Part shown: positions 9,305 through 20,000 of the stretch, in pieces
How the letters are laid out: each line of letters opens with the position of its first letter
Position numbering within the stretch: position 1 is the first letter of the stretch
NCBI GenBank assembly: GCA_019285755.1
Contig: CP079103.1
Coordinates: 5,985,001 to 6,049,000, forward strand
Source: Chitinophaga sp. E66
Lineage (GTDB): Bacteria > Bacteroidota > Bacteroidia > Chitinophagales > Chitinophagaceae
DNA: 64,000 bases
Reading direction: 5' to 3'
Notes under the pieces: model-generated
Database searches by the model: none
Told to the model about the DNA's origin: nothing
What the model saw: only the letters and a program-made list of their open reading frames with translations
Position numbers and translations under genes: made by a program

Positions 9305-9861
9305 ATGTCCAATAACAACAGACTGATGAATAGAATGAACCTGGACGCGGTGCATCGGCGCATCGCTGGCCTGCGCGGTACATTGCGTGGCGCTGCCGCT
9401 GGTGGCGGCCTTCCTGCCCTGGCGGGCGCGGCCCTTCATTACGAGCCGTTGGAATATCTGCTGTTGGGCGCCACACCAGTGGTGGGCTTAATGGCTTTAT
9501 ACCGGGGCTACAAGTACCAGCACCGTCGTATTCGCCCGTCTGTTTTGTTCGTTATCGGATTCTTATTGTTGATCGGCGGTCACTTTTGGTTCCCTGAATC
9601 CGGGAGCTGAGTGCCATCGCTGTCGGCGCCGGACTGTTAGTGGCGGCACACATGGATAATATCCGGTTTTGCCGCAAATGCCGGGTGAAGGAATCCCCGT
9701 GCCTGTGGATAGCCAGGGTAAGTGGCTTCCGGTTTACCGGATCGTTTCAAATAGTCATTAATGGAAAGAAAATGTCAGGTGACCAGGCGGCACACGCCTA
9801 CGTTGCGCAGGCATTGCTATGTCCTTCTTTAATGCTAAGTGCTTCAATAGTAAGGCTTTAG
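9305..9861 (+). CDS. MerC-domain integral membrane protein
   Basis: Small inner-membrane metal-binding protein. After repairing breaks near 9350, 9425 and 9600, the frame reads MNRMNLDA, then IGASLACAVHCVALPLVAAFLPW (first helix with the CxxxC motif CAVHC), then EPLEYLLLGATPVVGLMALYRGYK, then SVLFVIGFLLLIGGHFWF, ending near HMDNIRFCRKCR with a second Cys pair. The domain normally ends about there (near 9690); the remaining frame to 9861 may be spurious. The start could be 9305, 9326 or 9335. Divergent from the ABC/Fur operon across shared palindromes, it probably handles the same metal. Confidence 0.75.
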
Positions 9862-9942
9862 TATAATTTCGACGGGTGTACAGTTATGTAAACATTGAAG
9901 ATAGGTGCATTTAAAATGAATATAAGCCGTATTTAACCCGGG

Positions 9943-9975
9943 TATAAACCGCCCCAATAATTAGGGCGGCTTATA
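9943..9975. repeat. Inverted copy facing the 11-bp tandem repeat
   Basis: TATAAACCGCCC upstream pairs with GGGCGGCTTATA, the first unit of the tandem array, with one mismatch and a short A/T loop. It is a possible terminator-like hairpin after the MerC gene, although no T-tract follows. Confidence 0.45.
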
Positions 9976-10020
9976 TGCGGCTTATATGCGGTTTATATAC
10001 GGCTTATATGCGGCTTATCT
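9966..10020. repeat. Five tandem 11-bp repeats (GCGGCTTATAT)
   Basis: Five consecutive units of GCGGCTTATAT; units 3, 4 and 5 each carry one or two substitutions. The 11-bp period is about one DNA turn, so A/T steps fall on the same helix face. Another inverted half unit (TATAAGCCGTA) lies at about 9920. The array is in the 407-base gene-free stretch between the MerC-domain gene and the COG0523 GTPase; no gene was seen in 9862-10268. Confidence 0.85.
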
Positions 10021-10268
10021 CATGGTAAGGCCTACGGTTTTGATGCCTTTTCGATGCCTTTGGGTAGCGAATGGATACGATAAGCATGAAGTAGCCTGCC
10101 GGTTTGTCAAGGAAAAAGTTTAGTAGCCGTTCCTGGAATGCTTATCCGGGGAAAACGATGTAAAGGAAGTGCCGATTCTGATAGGATGCAGCTGCCTGGC
10201 CGGGGATGGTGTTGTCCGGGATGAAGGAAATGAAGCGGGGTAATCATCAAACCAATTAACCGAACGAT

Positions 10269-11498
10269 ATGTCTGGAACAAACACATTCGCGCTGACAGC
10301 GGAGCTTTTCCGTAAAGCGCCCTCCAAATTGCCCGTTACCGTGCTCAGCGGTTTCCTCGGAGCGGGTAAGACCACCCTTTACAGCATATCCTCCACAACA
10401 GGGAGGGCATGCGCGTGGCGGTGATCGTCAACGATATGGCCGAAGTCAACATCGACGCGCGGCTGGTGCGGGATTCGGCCGCACTTCATCAAACGGTAGA
10501 AAACTGGTGGAAATGTCTAACGGCTGCATTTGCTGCACCCTCCGCGAAGACCTGCTGGCCGAAGTACAGCGCCTCGCCGCAGAAAAACGCTTCGATTACC
10601 TGCTCATCGAATCCAGCGGGATATCGGAGCCCTTGCCCGTGGCGCAGACTTTTACTTACCAGGACGATCGGCTCGGTATCGACCTGGGCGCTTTTGCCAC
10701 CCTGGATACGCTCGTGACCGTGGTGGATGCCTTCAATTTTCATGAAGATTACGCCAGCCGGGAGCTGCTTTTTGAAAAAGGGCTGACGGAAGAAGCAGAT
10801 CAGCGTACCCTCGTTAACCTGCTGATAGAACAGATCGAGTTCGCCAATGTCATCGTCCTGAATAAATGCGACCTCATCAATGAGGAACAAAAAGGGGCAT
10901 TGAAAGCGCTCCTGCGCAAGTTCAACGCTAAAGCCAGGATCGTGGAAGCGGTAAAGGGGAGGTCTCGTTACGGGAAATCCTCCACACCGGGCTGTTCGAC
11001 TTCGACGAAACCTCCCGGTCCTCCGGCTGGATCGCCGAACTGGAAAAGGAGCACACCCCGGAAACGGAAGAATACGGCATCAGGTCGTTCGTTTACCGCA
11101 GCCGTGAACCGTTCCATCCCGAACGCTTCTGGAAATTCATCCAGAAAGAATGGCCTGCAGGCGTGCTGCGCTCCAAAGGGCTCCTGTGGCTTGCTTCCCG
11201 TCCGGATGTGGCCATTAACTGGAGCCAGGCGGGCCGCTCTCATGGCCGACCGTGCGGGAGTATGGTGGTGCACCGTCCCGGAGAACCAATGGGGCTGGAT
11301 CGTGCTTCTGAAAATATCATCCGCGATCGCTGGCACCCCTTGTTTGCCGATCGTTACAACGAAATCGTCATTATAGGCCAGGACATTGATCGAGAAGAAA
11401 TTTCCTCCCGGCTCAATGCTTGCCTGTGTAATAACGAGGAAGTGCTGGGCTGGTCGCTCGGTCGTTCCTTTCAAGATCCCTTTCCTGCTTTCAGTTAA
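10269..11498 (+). CDS. COG0523-family GTPase metallochaperone (CobW/ZigA-like)
   Basis: About 409 residues once single-base losses near 10380, 10495, 10958 and 11230-11300 are restored. GFLGAGKTT (Walker A, residues 29-37) and the diagnostic CICC metal motif (residues 87-90) in MSNGCICCTLREDL are present. Also seen are the switch region LIESSGISEPLPVAQTF, the guanine-specificity motif NKCD, and a CobW C-terminal domain (YGIRSFVYRSREPFHPERF). Members load zinc or other metals into client proteins at the expense of GTP. Position beside the MerC and Fur-family genes favours the zinc-scarcity subgroup. Confidence 0.88.
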
Positions 11499-11597
11499 TG
11501 TTTAGGTAAGATTAGTTCCTGCAAAACCCCAATGCCGCCGCCCCTCTGCTGTCCTCAATTAACTTCATGGGTGGCGGCACATTAAATCAGCCATATA

Positions 11598-11613
11598 TTT
11601 AGGCTAGGCTAAA
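11598..11613. promoter_or_regulatory. DtxR/MntR-like operator candidate
   Basis: TTTAGGCTAGGCTAAA is a near-palindrome of 16 bp (TTTAGnCTAGnCTAAA) closely resembling TTAGGnTAGnCTAA boxes bound by DtxR/IdeR/MntR repressors. It lies 64 bases upstream of the TonB receptor ATG; a possible -7 box TAAATTTG sits at 11645-11652. Confidence 0.45.
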
Positions 11614-11676
11614 AATTAATTTAGACATGTTTGGATTCTGTTTTTAAATTTGTCTCATAAAACAACCTAACTCCCC

Positions 11677-13923
11677 ATGGCAGCAATGCTACGCGCAATC
11701 CACACAGTTTTATTCCTCGCGGCCGTTTATTCGGCCAGCGCCAGGGCCGCCTGAAAGGGACGGTCACTTCCGGCGAAAGCCCCGTTCCCTTTGCCACCGT
11801 CGGGTTTAAGGATATGAAGACAGGTGTAGTGACGGATGAAACCGGTCAGTTCATCATCCCCAACATTCCCGCCGGGAAACATGAGCTGCAGGTCAGCGCG
11901 GTGGGTTATCTCACTACCAGCCAGTTCGTCATGATGAAAGCTTCCGGCACCACGAGCGTACTGATCAGGCTGGAACCTTCCGCCAGCAATCTGGGCGAGG
12001 TGGTCGTAAGCGGTACCCTCCGGCCGGTGACCAAAATGGAAAGCCCGGTGCCGGTAGAAGTGTATTCGCCTTTGTTCTTCCGCAAGAATCCCACACCCAG
12101 CATATTCGACGCCCTGCAGAACGTGAACGGGGTTCGCCCCAGCTCAACTGTAACGTCTGTAACACGGGCGATATCCATATCAATGGTCTTGAAGGCCCGT
12201 ATACCATGGTGATGATCGACGGGATGCCGATCGTAAGCGCCCTGTCTACCGTCTACGGTTTGTCCGGTATCCCCAACAGCCTGGTGGAAAGGGTGGAAGT
12301 CGTAAAAGGTCCGGCGTCTACCCTGTATGGCTCCGAAGCGGTGGCGGGCCTCATCAATATCATCACCAAATCACCCACTACCGCACCGGTACTGTCGGCC
12401 GACGTGATGGCGACCTCCTGGCAGGAATACAATGTAGACATGGGCTGGCGGTTTAAAGCCGGCTCGAAGGCGCAGTCGTTGCTGGGGCTAAACTATTACA
12501 ACTACCAGGACCCCGCAGACCATAACGGCGATGGCTTCACCGACGTTACCCAGCAACACCGGATCAGCATTTTCAACAAATGGAGCTTCAACCGCAAGAA
12601 CGACCGGGTAGCTTCTTTGGCGGCGCGTTACTTTTATGAAGACCGCTGGGGCGGGCAAACCCAATGGGAAAAGCGCTGGCGCGGCACGGACAGCGTGTAT
12701 GGAGAAAGCATCTATACCAGCCGTGTGGAAGTGCTGGGGCAATACCAGCTTCCTACGCGGCCGCACCTTATGCTCCAGGGCTCGTTCAACTACCATAACC
12801 AGAACTCGGTGTACGGGACAACGTGGTTCCTGGCGAAGCAGTCCATCGCTTTTGCGCAGCTGACCTGGGACAAAGAGATCGGCAAGCACACGCTGCTGGC
12901 GGGCTTGCCCTTCCGGTATACTTTTTATGATGACAATACCGTGGTGACGGCGGATAAGGAGACCAACAAGCCTCAGCGGACCTTCCTGCCGGGGATCTTC
13001 GTGCAGGACGAGATCAAACTGGCGACGGCGCATAACCTGCTGTTGGGCATGCGGTACGATTACAATTCCCTCCACGGGAATATCGTTACGCCCCGCCTCG
13101 CCTACAAATGGACCCCAAACTACCGGAACGTGCTGCGCCTGAATGCGGGCACCGGGTACAGGGTGGTTTCGATCTTCACGGAAGACCATGCGGCGCTTAG
13201 CGGCGCGCGGGAAGTGGTGATCCGGTCCGAGCTGAAGCCTGAGCGGAGCTGGAACGTCAACCTGAACTATACGAAAAAGATACCGTTAGGGAGCGCCTTC
13301 CTGGGGCTGGATGCGACGGCCTTTTATACCCACTTCTCGAACCGCATCATGCCGGACTACACCCGTCCTGACTCCATATTATATGATAACCTGAACGGGT
13401 ACGCCGTGTCTGAGGGCTTCAGCCTGAACGCCGACCTGGCGTTTGCCTTTCCATTGAAGATCATGGCGGGGGCAACGGTGATGGATGTTTACCAGAAAGA
13501 AAACGGGGTGCGCACACGGCCCATGCTCACCGAGCGCTTTACCGGGACCTGGACGGTCAGCTATGCCTTCAAGAAAGCGGGGTTGACGGTCGACTATACC
13601 GGTAATATATATGGCCCTATGTTGCTGCCGGTACAGCCGAATGATCCGAGGCCGGATAAGTCGCCGGTGTGGAGTATCCAGAACGTGCAGCTGACCAAGA
13701 AACTGGGCAAGGAGTGGGAGATTTACGGCGGGGTGAAGAACCTGCTGAACTTCCTGCCCCGAAAAACAGCATTGCCCATGCGCACGACCCATTCGATAAA
13801 CGGCCGGGGTACAATGCCGACGGGTCCGTTGATCCATATAATATGACATTCGATCCCGCATACGTCTTTGCCCCCAACCAGGGTATCCGTGGATTCCTGG
13901 GGGTACGGTTTACGCGGCAATAA
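11677..13923 (+). CDS. TonB-dependent receptor with CxxC in plug
   Basis: Outer-membrane active transporter of about 750 residues. A signal peptide (MAAMLRAIHTVLFLAAVYSA) is followed by a carboxypeptidase-like regulatory domain (GRLKGTVTSGESPVPFATV...ISAVGY-type) and a plug (GEVVVSGTLRPV, DIHINGLEGPYTMVMIDG, VERVEVVKGPASTLYGSEA). A long barrel frame follows, ending GFLGVRFTRQ. Breaks occur near 11735, 12140 and 13762. Just before the DIHING strand the plug reads QLNCNVCNTGD, a CxxC pair suited to metal binding. It follows the COG0523 gene and ends 4 bases from a convergent gene. Zinc or another metal is the suspected substrate. Confidence 0.88.
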
Positions 13924-13927
13924 TATA

Positions 13928-14581
13928 TTAAAGGCTGAGGCCTACCTTAACGCCGAGGTGGATGCTGGGAAGGAACTTCTTGGCTTCGTCTGTCCGAGGG
14001 ATGACCGTGTTGCCGACCATATGGTGGGTGGTGGCGGTATATACTTTACCCCGGACGCCAACGCCGATGTAGGGGTCGACGATGAATTTGCCCCGGGTCA
14101 TCTGGCGGCCCAGGAGGAGCTGGAGGCCATAAACGTTCTTATCTCCCGAGTTTTCGTAAGTCGCGCTACCCAGCGCGACTTCTTCATTTGGGTAGAATAC
14201 CTTTTTGAAGAGCAATACGGGTTCGAAGTAGGTGCCGGCCATGCGGATGGCGGTGTTCCGGCGGACGAGGTACCATTTAAGCCCGGCGCGGAATCGAATC
14301 CGCGGCCTTCCACGAACTGTTCGGTGGAGATGCCGGGGTTTTCTTTCCCGATTTGATCCGTTTGAAGAAGACGTAGTCGGGGTAGTCGGTATATATGCCG
14401 GAGACGCCGAGCTCGAGGCTCAGGGTTTCGGAGAGGTCCTGTTCGAGGTAGAGGTCCAGCTCGTTGATGATGATGGTGGAGGGTTTACTTTGAGGTAGGT
14501 TCTTTTACGGAAGGGAGGGTCCTGCGCCAGGGCGGTTTGTGCTGCTGTTGCGAGGAGAAGAATGATAAATATTCTTTTCAT
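13928..14581 (-). CDS. Secreted outer-membrane beta-barrel-like protein
   Basis: Starts MKRIFIILLLATAAQTALAQ, a clear signal peptide, at the complement of 14579-14581. The body alternates polar and hydrophobic residues typical of a small outer-membrane barrel and ends FLPSIHLGVKVGLSL. Breaks near 14480, 14340 and 14250 separate the N-terminal part from MAGTYFEPVLLFKK onward. Restored length is about 218 residues. It is convergent with the TonB receptor, four bases apart. No specific family is recognised. Confidence 0.65.
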
Positions 14582-14632
14582 ATGGCTGCCGGGTTAGAGG
14601 GGAGGCGGGTGTAGGGGCCCGCCTGTTGTTAA

Positions 14633-15196
14633 TCAGGTCAATAATCGTTCCACAATAATGGGGAACCATTCATGTTCCAGCGCCTGTACCTTTTTGGCGA
14701 GGGTTTCGGGTGTATCGTCCGGCGATACGGGGCATTTCTCCTGGAGGATGGTGGTGCCGTCGTCGTATTTTTCGTTAACGAAGTGGATGGTGATGCCGCT
14801 TTCCGCGTCTCCCGCGGCGATGACGGCTTCATGAACGAAGTGGCCGTACACGCCTTTGCCGCCGTATTTGGGCAGGAGGGCGGGGTGGATGTTGATGATC
14901 TTATCGGGGAACGCCTGTACGAGGTTGGCGGGTACTTTCCAGAGAAATCCGGCCAGGACGATCAGGTCGATATGGAGGTCTTGCAGCAGTTTTACGTAGG
15001 CGTCTCCCCGGAAGAAGGTTTCCTTATCTATTATATAAGAGGGTATGTTTTCGGCTTCGGCGATCCGGAGGACGCCGGCGTCGGGTTTGTTGGTAATGAT
15101 GGCGGCGACCCGTATGGTAGTGGATCCCTGGAGGCGATCGATGATTTTACGGGCATTGGAGCCGGCGCCGGAGGCGAAAATGGCGATGTTTTTCAA
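14633..15196 (-). CDS. purN: Phosphoribosylglycinamide formyltransferase
   Basis: Transfers the formyl group of 10-formyl-tetrahydrofolate to GAR in the third step of purine synthesis. The 187-residue frame is intact. It begins MKNIAIFASGAGSNARKI (the phosphate-binding SGxGSN loop), and has LAGFLWKVP and NIHPALLPKYGGKGVYGHFVH, with the catalytic Asn-His pair in NIHPALLP and the late Asp region in VNEKYDDGTTI. Length and motifs are standard. It is transcribed away from the respiratory operon. Confidence 0.96.
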   Translation of the reverse strand: MKNIAIFASGAGSNARKIIDRLQGSTTIRVAAIITNKPDAGVLRIAEAENIPSYIIDKETFFRGDAYVKLLQDLHIDLIVLAGFLWKVPANLVQAFPDKIINIHPALLPKYGGKGVYGHFVHEAVIAAGDAESGITIHFVNEKYDDGTTILQEKCPVSPDDTPETLAKKVQALEHEWFPIIVERLLT

Positions 15197-15678
15197 GCTG
15201 TTCTATAAATTAAGCTACAAAAATAGGGTGTTAACCAATCCGGAATAGGTAAATTTCCATAATTTTAGGAGAACCTGCGCAGGATCATGACAATACAACC
15301 TTCTTTAAATGTATCTTGTTGTAGGTTGAAGTATCACTCATCCGGTCCGGAACAACTTCACGTTAGGCGCTATCCAACAGTCTGGTCGAAAACCTTTAAG
15401 CAAAAATAGTATCATAGTAATCGGCAAAATCTCCGTTGATGGTAAATATGATTTTTATCAGGAATTGCTTTGGGCGTATAGCCGGGAGGTGTTGAGAGGA
15501 GAGCCGAAATCAGCCACAGTCGATAATTCCAGCGGAAGGGTCTTTCGCGGATGTTATATAAAAACAGCTTGCAAAACAAGGACAATTTTTTTCGTTTGTT
15601 GGTAAATTGTCAACATTCTGTCTTATTTTTGCTGGCACTTTTAAAGAAACCTTAGGTCAAATCTAAACTAAATAGGCT
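15197..15678 (+). promoter_or_regulatory. Promoter region of the act/cox operon
   Basis: This 482-base gene-free region separates purN from actA. TATTTTTG at 15624-15631 fits the -7 box, 48 bases before the start codon, giving a leader of about 41 nt. A TTTG is present at 15595-15598 but at longer than usual spacing. Nothing else recognisable was found. Confidence 0.5.
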
Positions 15679-16959
15679 GTGTATCGTCGTGTTTCCATTC
15701 GTTTGCGTAAGCAATTTGTGAGTGTTCTTATCCTATGCGCGGGGCTGGTTAGTTCCTTCTCCATCGCGCGGGCAGCAGATCCTGGTGCAGGTAAGACGCT
15801 ATTTCAGCAGAATTGTGCCTCCTGTCACAATGTGCACAAAAAACTGACAGGCCCTGCGCTCGCAGGTGTTGAAAGCAGGTGGGCCGATAAGGCGCTGCTT
15901 CACAAGTGGATCCGCAATTCCGCTTCAGTAATTGCGTCCGGCGACAAATATGCCGTAGATCTCTTCAACGCTTATAACAAGCTCCCGATGACGGCCTTCC
16001 CGGCCCTCACCGATGCCGACATCGACAACATCCTCGCTTACGTGGCGCAGGAAGAAGCGAAGCCCGCGGGCGGCGCTAAAGCTGCTGATGCTGGTACTGG
16101 CGCTGCTGCAGGCGATTCGAAAGATTCCGGTAACAACAGCCTGCTGTTCGGTATCATCACCCTCATCCTCGCGGTAGTAGCGGTGATCCTGATGCAGATC
16201 AACAGCAACCTGAACAAGCTGGCTTCCGAGAAAGAAGGCCACGCTACGCCGGAACCTGTTCCCTTCTACAAGAACAAAGTTTACATCGCCCTCTGCATCG
16301 TGGTGCTCTTCATCGTTGGCGGTTACTATACCATCCAGGGCGCTATCGGCCTGGGTCGCCAGGACGGCTACATGCCGGAGCAACCCATCTTCTACTCCCA
16401 CAAGGTGCACGCGGGTATCAATCAGATCAACTGTCTTTACTGCCACTCTTCCGCTGAAAAGAGCAAGCATGCCATGATCCCTTCGGAGAACGTGTGTATG
16501 AACTGCCACAAGGCTATTACCGAATACACCGGCGCTGACCTGTATACGGCTGAAGGCAAGAAAGTAAACGGTACGGCTGAAATCCAGAAACTGTTCGATC
16601 ACGTAGGCTGGGATAAAGACGCAGGCCGCTACACCAAGCCCGGTCAGCCCATCGAATGGAAGAAGATCCACAGCCTGCCCGACCACGTATACTTCAACCA
16701 CTCCCAGCACGTGAACGCAGGCAAGGTACAATGCCAGACCTGCCACGGCGATATCCAGGATATGGACGAAGTTAAACAGTTCGCCGACCTGTCTATGGGC
16801 TGGTGCGTAAACTGCCACCGTACTACCAAAGTGCAGTTTGCCGAGAACAACTACTACAGCATCTTCGAAAAGCTGCATAACGACGTGAAGGAAGGCAAGG
16901 TTGACAGTGTGACCGTTGAGATGCTCGGCGGTACCGAGTGCCAGAAGTGCCACTACTAA
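15679..16959 (+). CDS. actA: Alternative complex III multiheme cytochrome c ActA, fused to a monoheme domain
   Basis: Intact 426 residues with a GTG start. A signal-like N-terminus (LRKQFVSVLILCAGLVSSF) precedes a monoheme domain with CASCH (residues 46-50). A Gly/Ala linker and two membrane segments (LLFGIITLILAVVAVILMQI, YIALCIVVLFIVGGYYTI) follow. A pentaheme domain then carries CLYCH (about residue 252), CMNCH (about 273), CQTCH, CVNCH and a terminal CQKCH that ends at the third-last base positions of the gene. It transfers electrons from quinol oxidation to the oxidase. The GTG is chosen because no in-frame ATG precedes the signal peptide. Confidence 0.93.
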   Translation: MYRRVSIRLRKQFVSVLILCAGLVSSFSIARAADPGAGKTLFQQNCASCHNVHKKLTGPALAGVESRWADKALLHKWIRNSASVIASGDKYAVDLFNAYNKLPMTAFPALTDADIDNILAYVAQEEAKPAGGAKAADAGTGAAAGDSKDSGNNSLLFGIITLILAVVAVILMQINSNLNKLASEKEGHATPEPVPFYKNKVYIALCIVVLFIVGGYYTIQGAIGLGRQDGYMPEQPIFYSHKVHAGINQINCLYCHSSAEKSKHAMIPSENVCMNCHKAITEYTGADLYTAEGKKVNGTAEIQKLFDHVGWDKDAGRYTKPGQPIEWKKIHSLPDHVYFNHSQHVNAGKVQCQTCHGDIQDMDEVKQFADLSMGWCVNCHRTTKVQFAENNYYSIFEKLHNDVKEGKVDSVTVEMLGGTECQKCHY

Positions 16960-17023
16960 TCGACAGACCAAGAGAATCAGACCAGACAAATTTTTCAAAT
17001 CGTAACGCGATATAAATAATCAC

Positions 17024-20000
17024 ATGGAGCAAAAAAGTATTGGAAAGGCTTGGAGGAGTTGCACAATACCACTTCGCATCAGGAGACTGTGAAAAACGAA
17101 TTCAGGGAAGACCTGCCGTTTGAAGAGAGCGATAGTTTCCTGGGTGGAACCACCCCTCGCCGGGACTTCCTTAAATACCTCGGATTTACCACTGCAGCCG
17201 CGACCATCGCGGCCAGCTGCGACATCCCGGTTAAAAAGGCCATCCCCTACGTTAACAAACCGGAAGATATCACCCCGGTGTTCCCAACTATTATGCTTCC
17301 GCTTATACAGTAGACGGTGAGTACGTTCCCTGGTGGTAAAAACCCGCGAGGCCGTCCCATCAAGGTTGAAGGCAACGATATGTCCGCCATCACCAAAGGC
17401 TCCACCACTGCCCGCGTACAAGCTTCCGTTCTTTCTTTATATGATGTAGCCCGCCTCCGCTTCCCCGGTATCAATAAGATGAACGGTGAGGCAGACCTGG
17501 CCAAGCGCATCCAGGAGACTCCCTTCGCTGAGCTCGACAAGCAGATCGCTGCCGCCCTTTCCGGAAAATCCGTAGCCCTGCTTACCTCGACCATCATCAG
17601 CCCCTCCACCAAGAAAGTTATCGGCGAATTCCTGGCTAAATATCCCGGAAGCCGCCACGTAACATATGATGCCGTTTCTTACTCCGGTATGCTCCTCGCC
17701 AACGAGGCTTCCTACGGTAAACGTGCCATCCCCTCCTACCATTTCGAAAACGCGAAAGTTGTAGTAAGCCTCGGCGCCGACTTCCTCGGTACCTGGCTGA
17801 ACCCCTCCGAATACTCTGTTCAATACGGTGAAGGTCGCAAGATCAACCAGAAGAGCCCGGAGATGAGCAAGCACTTCCATTTCGAAAGCATGATGAGCCT
17901 CACCGGTGCTAACGCCGATGAGCGCTTCACCCACCGCCCCTCCGAAGCCGGTGTGGTAGCCAGGCACTCCTCGCCGCCCTCGGCGGTGGCGTTTCCGCCC
18001 CGGCCATCAGCAACACCCGCCTGAAAGAAGGTATCGCCAAAGCGGCGAAAGCCATCCAGGCAAACCCGGGTAAATCCCTCGTAGTTTCCGGCTCCAACGA
18101 TGTTAATGTACAGATCCTGGTAAACGCCATCAACAACCTGGCGGGCTCCAACGGTACTACCATCGACTGGGCTGCCACCGTGAACTACAAACAGGGTATC
18201 GACGCCGACATGCAGCAGCTCGTAAGCGACCTGAACGCAGGTACCGTGAACGCGCTGATCGTATACGGTGCTAACCCCGCTTACGACTACTTCGACGCAG
18301 AGAAATTCAAAGCCGGTGTGAAGAAAGCCGCTGTAACGATCTCCTTCAACGACCGTTATGACGAGACCACCGAACTTTGCAAATACATCATGCCCGACCA
18401 TCACTACCTCGAAAGCTGGGGTGATGCTGAACCTAAGAGCGGTTACTATGGCTTTATCCAGCCCACCATCGCTCCGCTGTTCAAAACCCGCGCATTCCAG
18501 GACGCTATGCTGACCTGGGCCGGAAACACCACGGCATGGGTAGATTACCTGAAAGCAGAATGGATCACCCGCCTGGGTTCTCAGGCCGCGTGGGACAAAA
18601 CCCTGCAGGACGGTATCGTTGAGCCCGCTGCGGCTCCCGCGCTGGCCGGCGCTTCTTTCGCCGCCGACGTTGCCGCCGCCGCTGCTAAGATCGGCACTCC
18701 CAAAACTACCGGTCTGGAACTGGTAACCTATGAGAAAGTGGCCATCGGTAACGGTAAGGAAGCCAACAACCCCTGGCTCCAGGAAATGCCCGATCCGATC
18801 ACCCGCTCTACCGGGACAACTACGCCTGCGTATCCAACAAGCTCGCGAAAAACTTTCAATATGGAACTGGGCGACGATTACGAAATCAACGCCGAGAAGA
18901 AAGTTCTGAAAATCACCGCCAAAGGCAAAACCGTTGAACTGCCCCTGCTGATCGTTCCTGGTATCCAGGAAGATACGATCGCCATCGCAGTAGGTTACGG
19001 CCGCGGCAAAAAGAATTCATCGGTAAGGCTGCAGGCGAGATCGGTGCGAACGCTTATCCTTTCGTATCGTTCAACGGCCAGACTTTCGATTACTTCGTTA
19101 CCGAAGCGAAAGCTGAAGCTACCGGCGCCAAGTACGCAGTAGGTCTCACACAGACCCACAACAGCTACGAAGGCCGTCCGATCATCAAAGAAACTACCCT
19201 GGAAGAGTTCATCAAGAACCCTAAAGAGGTAAACCACGACCGTCTGCACCTGTTCGAAGCATATACCCAGGCTGGCGACATGAGCGGCGACTTCCGTAAC
19301 GACGCTACCCTCTACACCAACGGCACCAAGTTCGAATATCCCGGAATCAAATGGGGTATGTCTATCGACCTGAACTCCTGCTTTGGTTGCGGCGCCTGCG
19401 TGGTGGCTTGTACTGCTGAGAACAACGTATCTGTGGTAGGTAAAGAGCAAGTAGTCCTGGCGCACGAAATGCACTGGCTGCGTATCGACCGCTACTTCGC
19501 CGGCGACGAGAACAACCCCGAGGTTGTATTCCAGCCGATGCTTTGCCAGCACTGCGATAACGCCCCCTGCGAGAACGTTTGTCCGGTAGCCGCTACCAAC
19601 CACTCCTCAGAAGGTATTAACCAGATGGCTTATAACCGTTGCATCGGTACCCGTTACTGCGCGAACAACTGTCCGTACAAAGTTCGCCGCTTCAACTGGA
19701 GAGACTGGAACGGAGCAGACAGCTTTGAAGGTAACCTGCACGACACGGCCGATATGAACGACGCCCTGACCCGCATGGTACTGAACCCCGACGTGGTTGT
19801 CCGCTCCCGCGGTACGATGGAAAAATGCTCCTTCTGCGTTCAGCGTCTGCAGACGCGAAACTGGCCGCGAAGAAAGCTGGTCGCCCGATGAAAGACGGCG
19901 AAGCCAAGACAGCCTGCCAACAGGCTTGCTCTACAGGCGCTATCGTATTCGGTAACATCAACGACAAAGAAAGCCGTATCTACAAAGTTCGTAACGAAGA

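Noticed and set aside
9966..10020. CRISPR array
   Set aside because: Repeats are 11 bp and directly adjacent, without spacers; no cas genes.
15925..16998. 357-residue minus-strand open frame over actA
   Set aside because: Opposite to six verified heme motifs of actA; no family features of its own.
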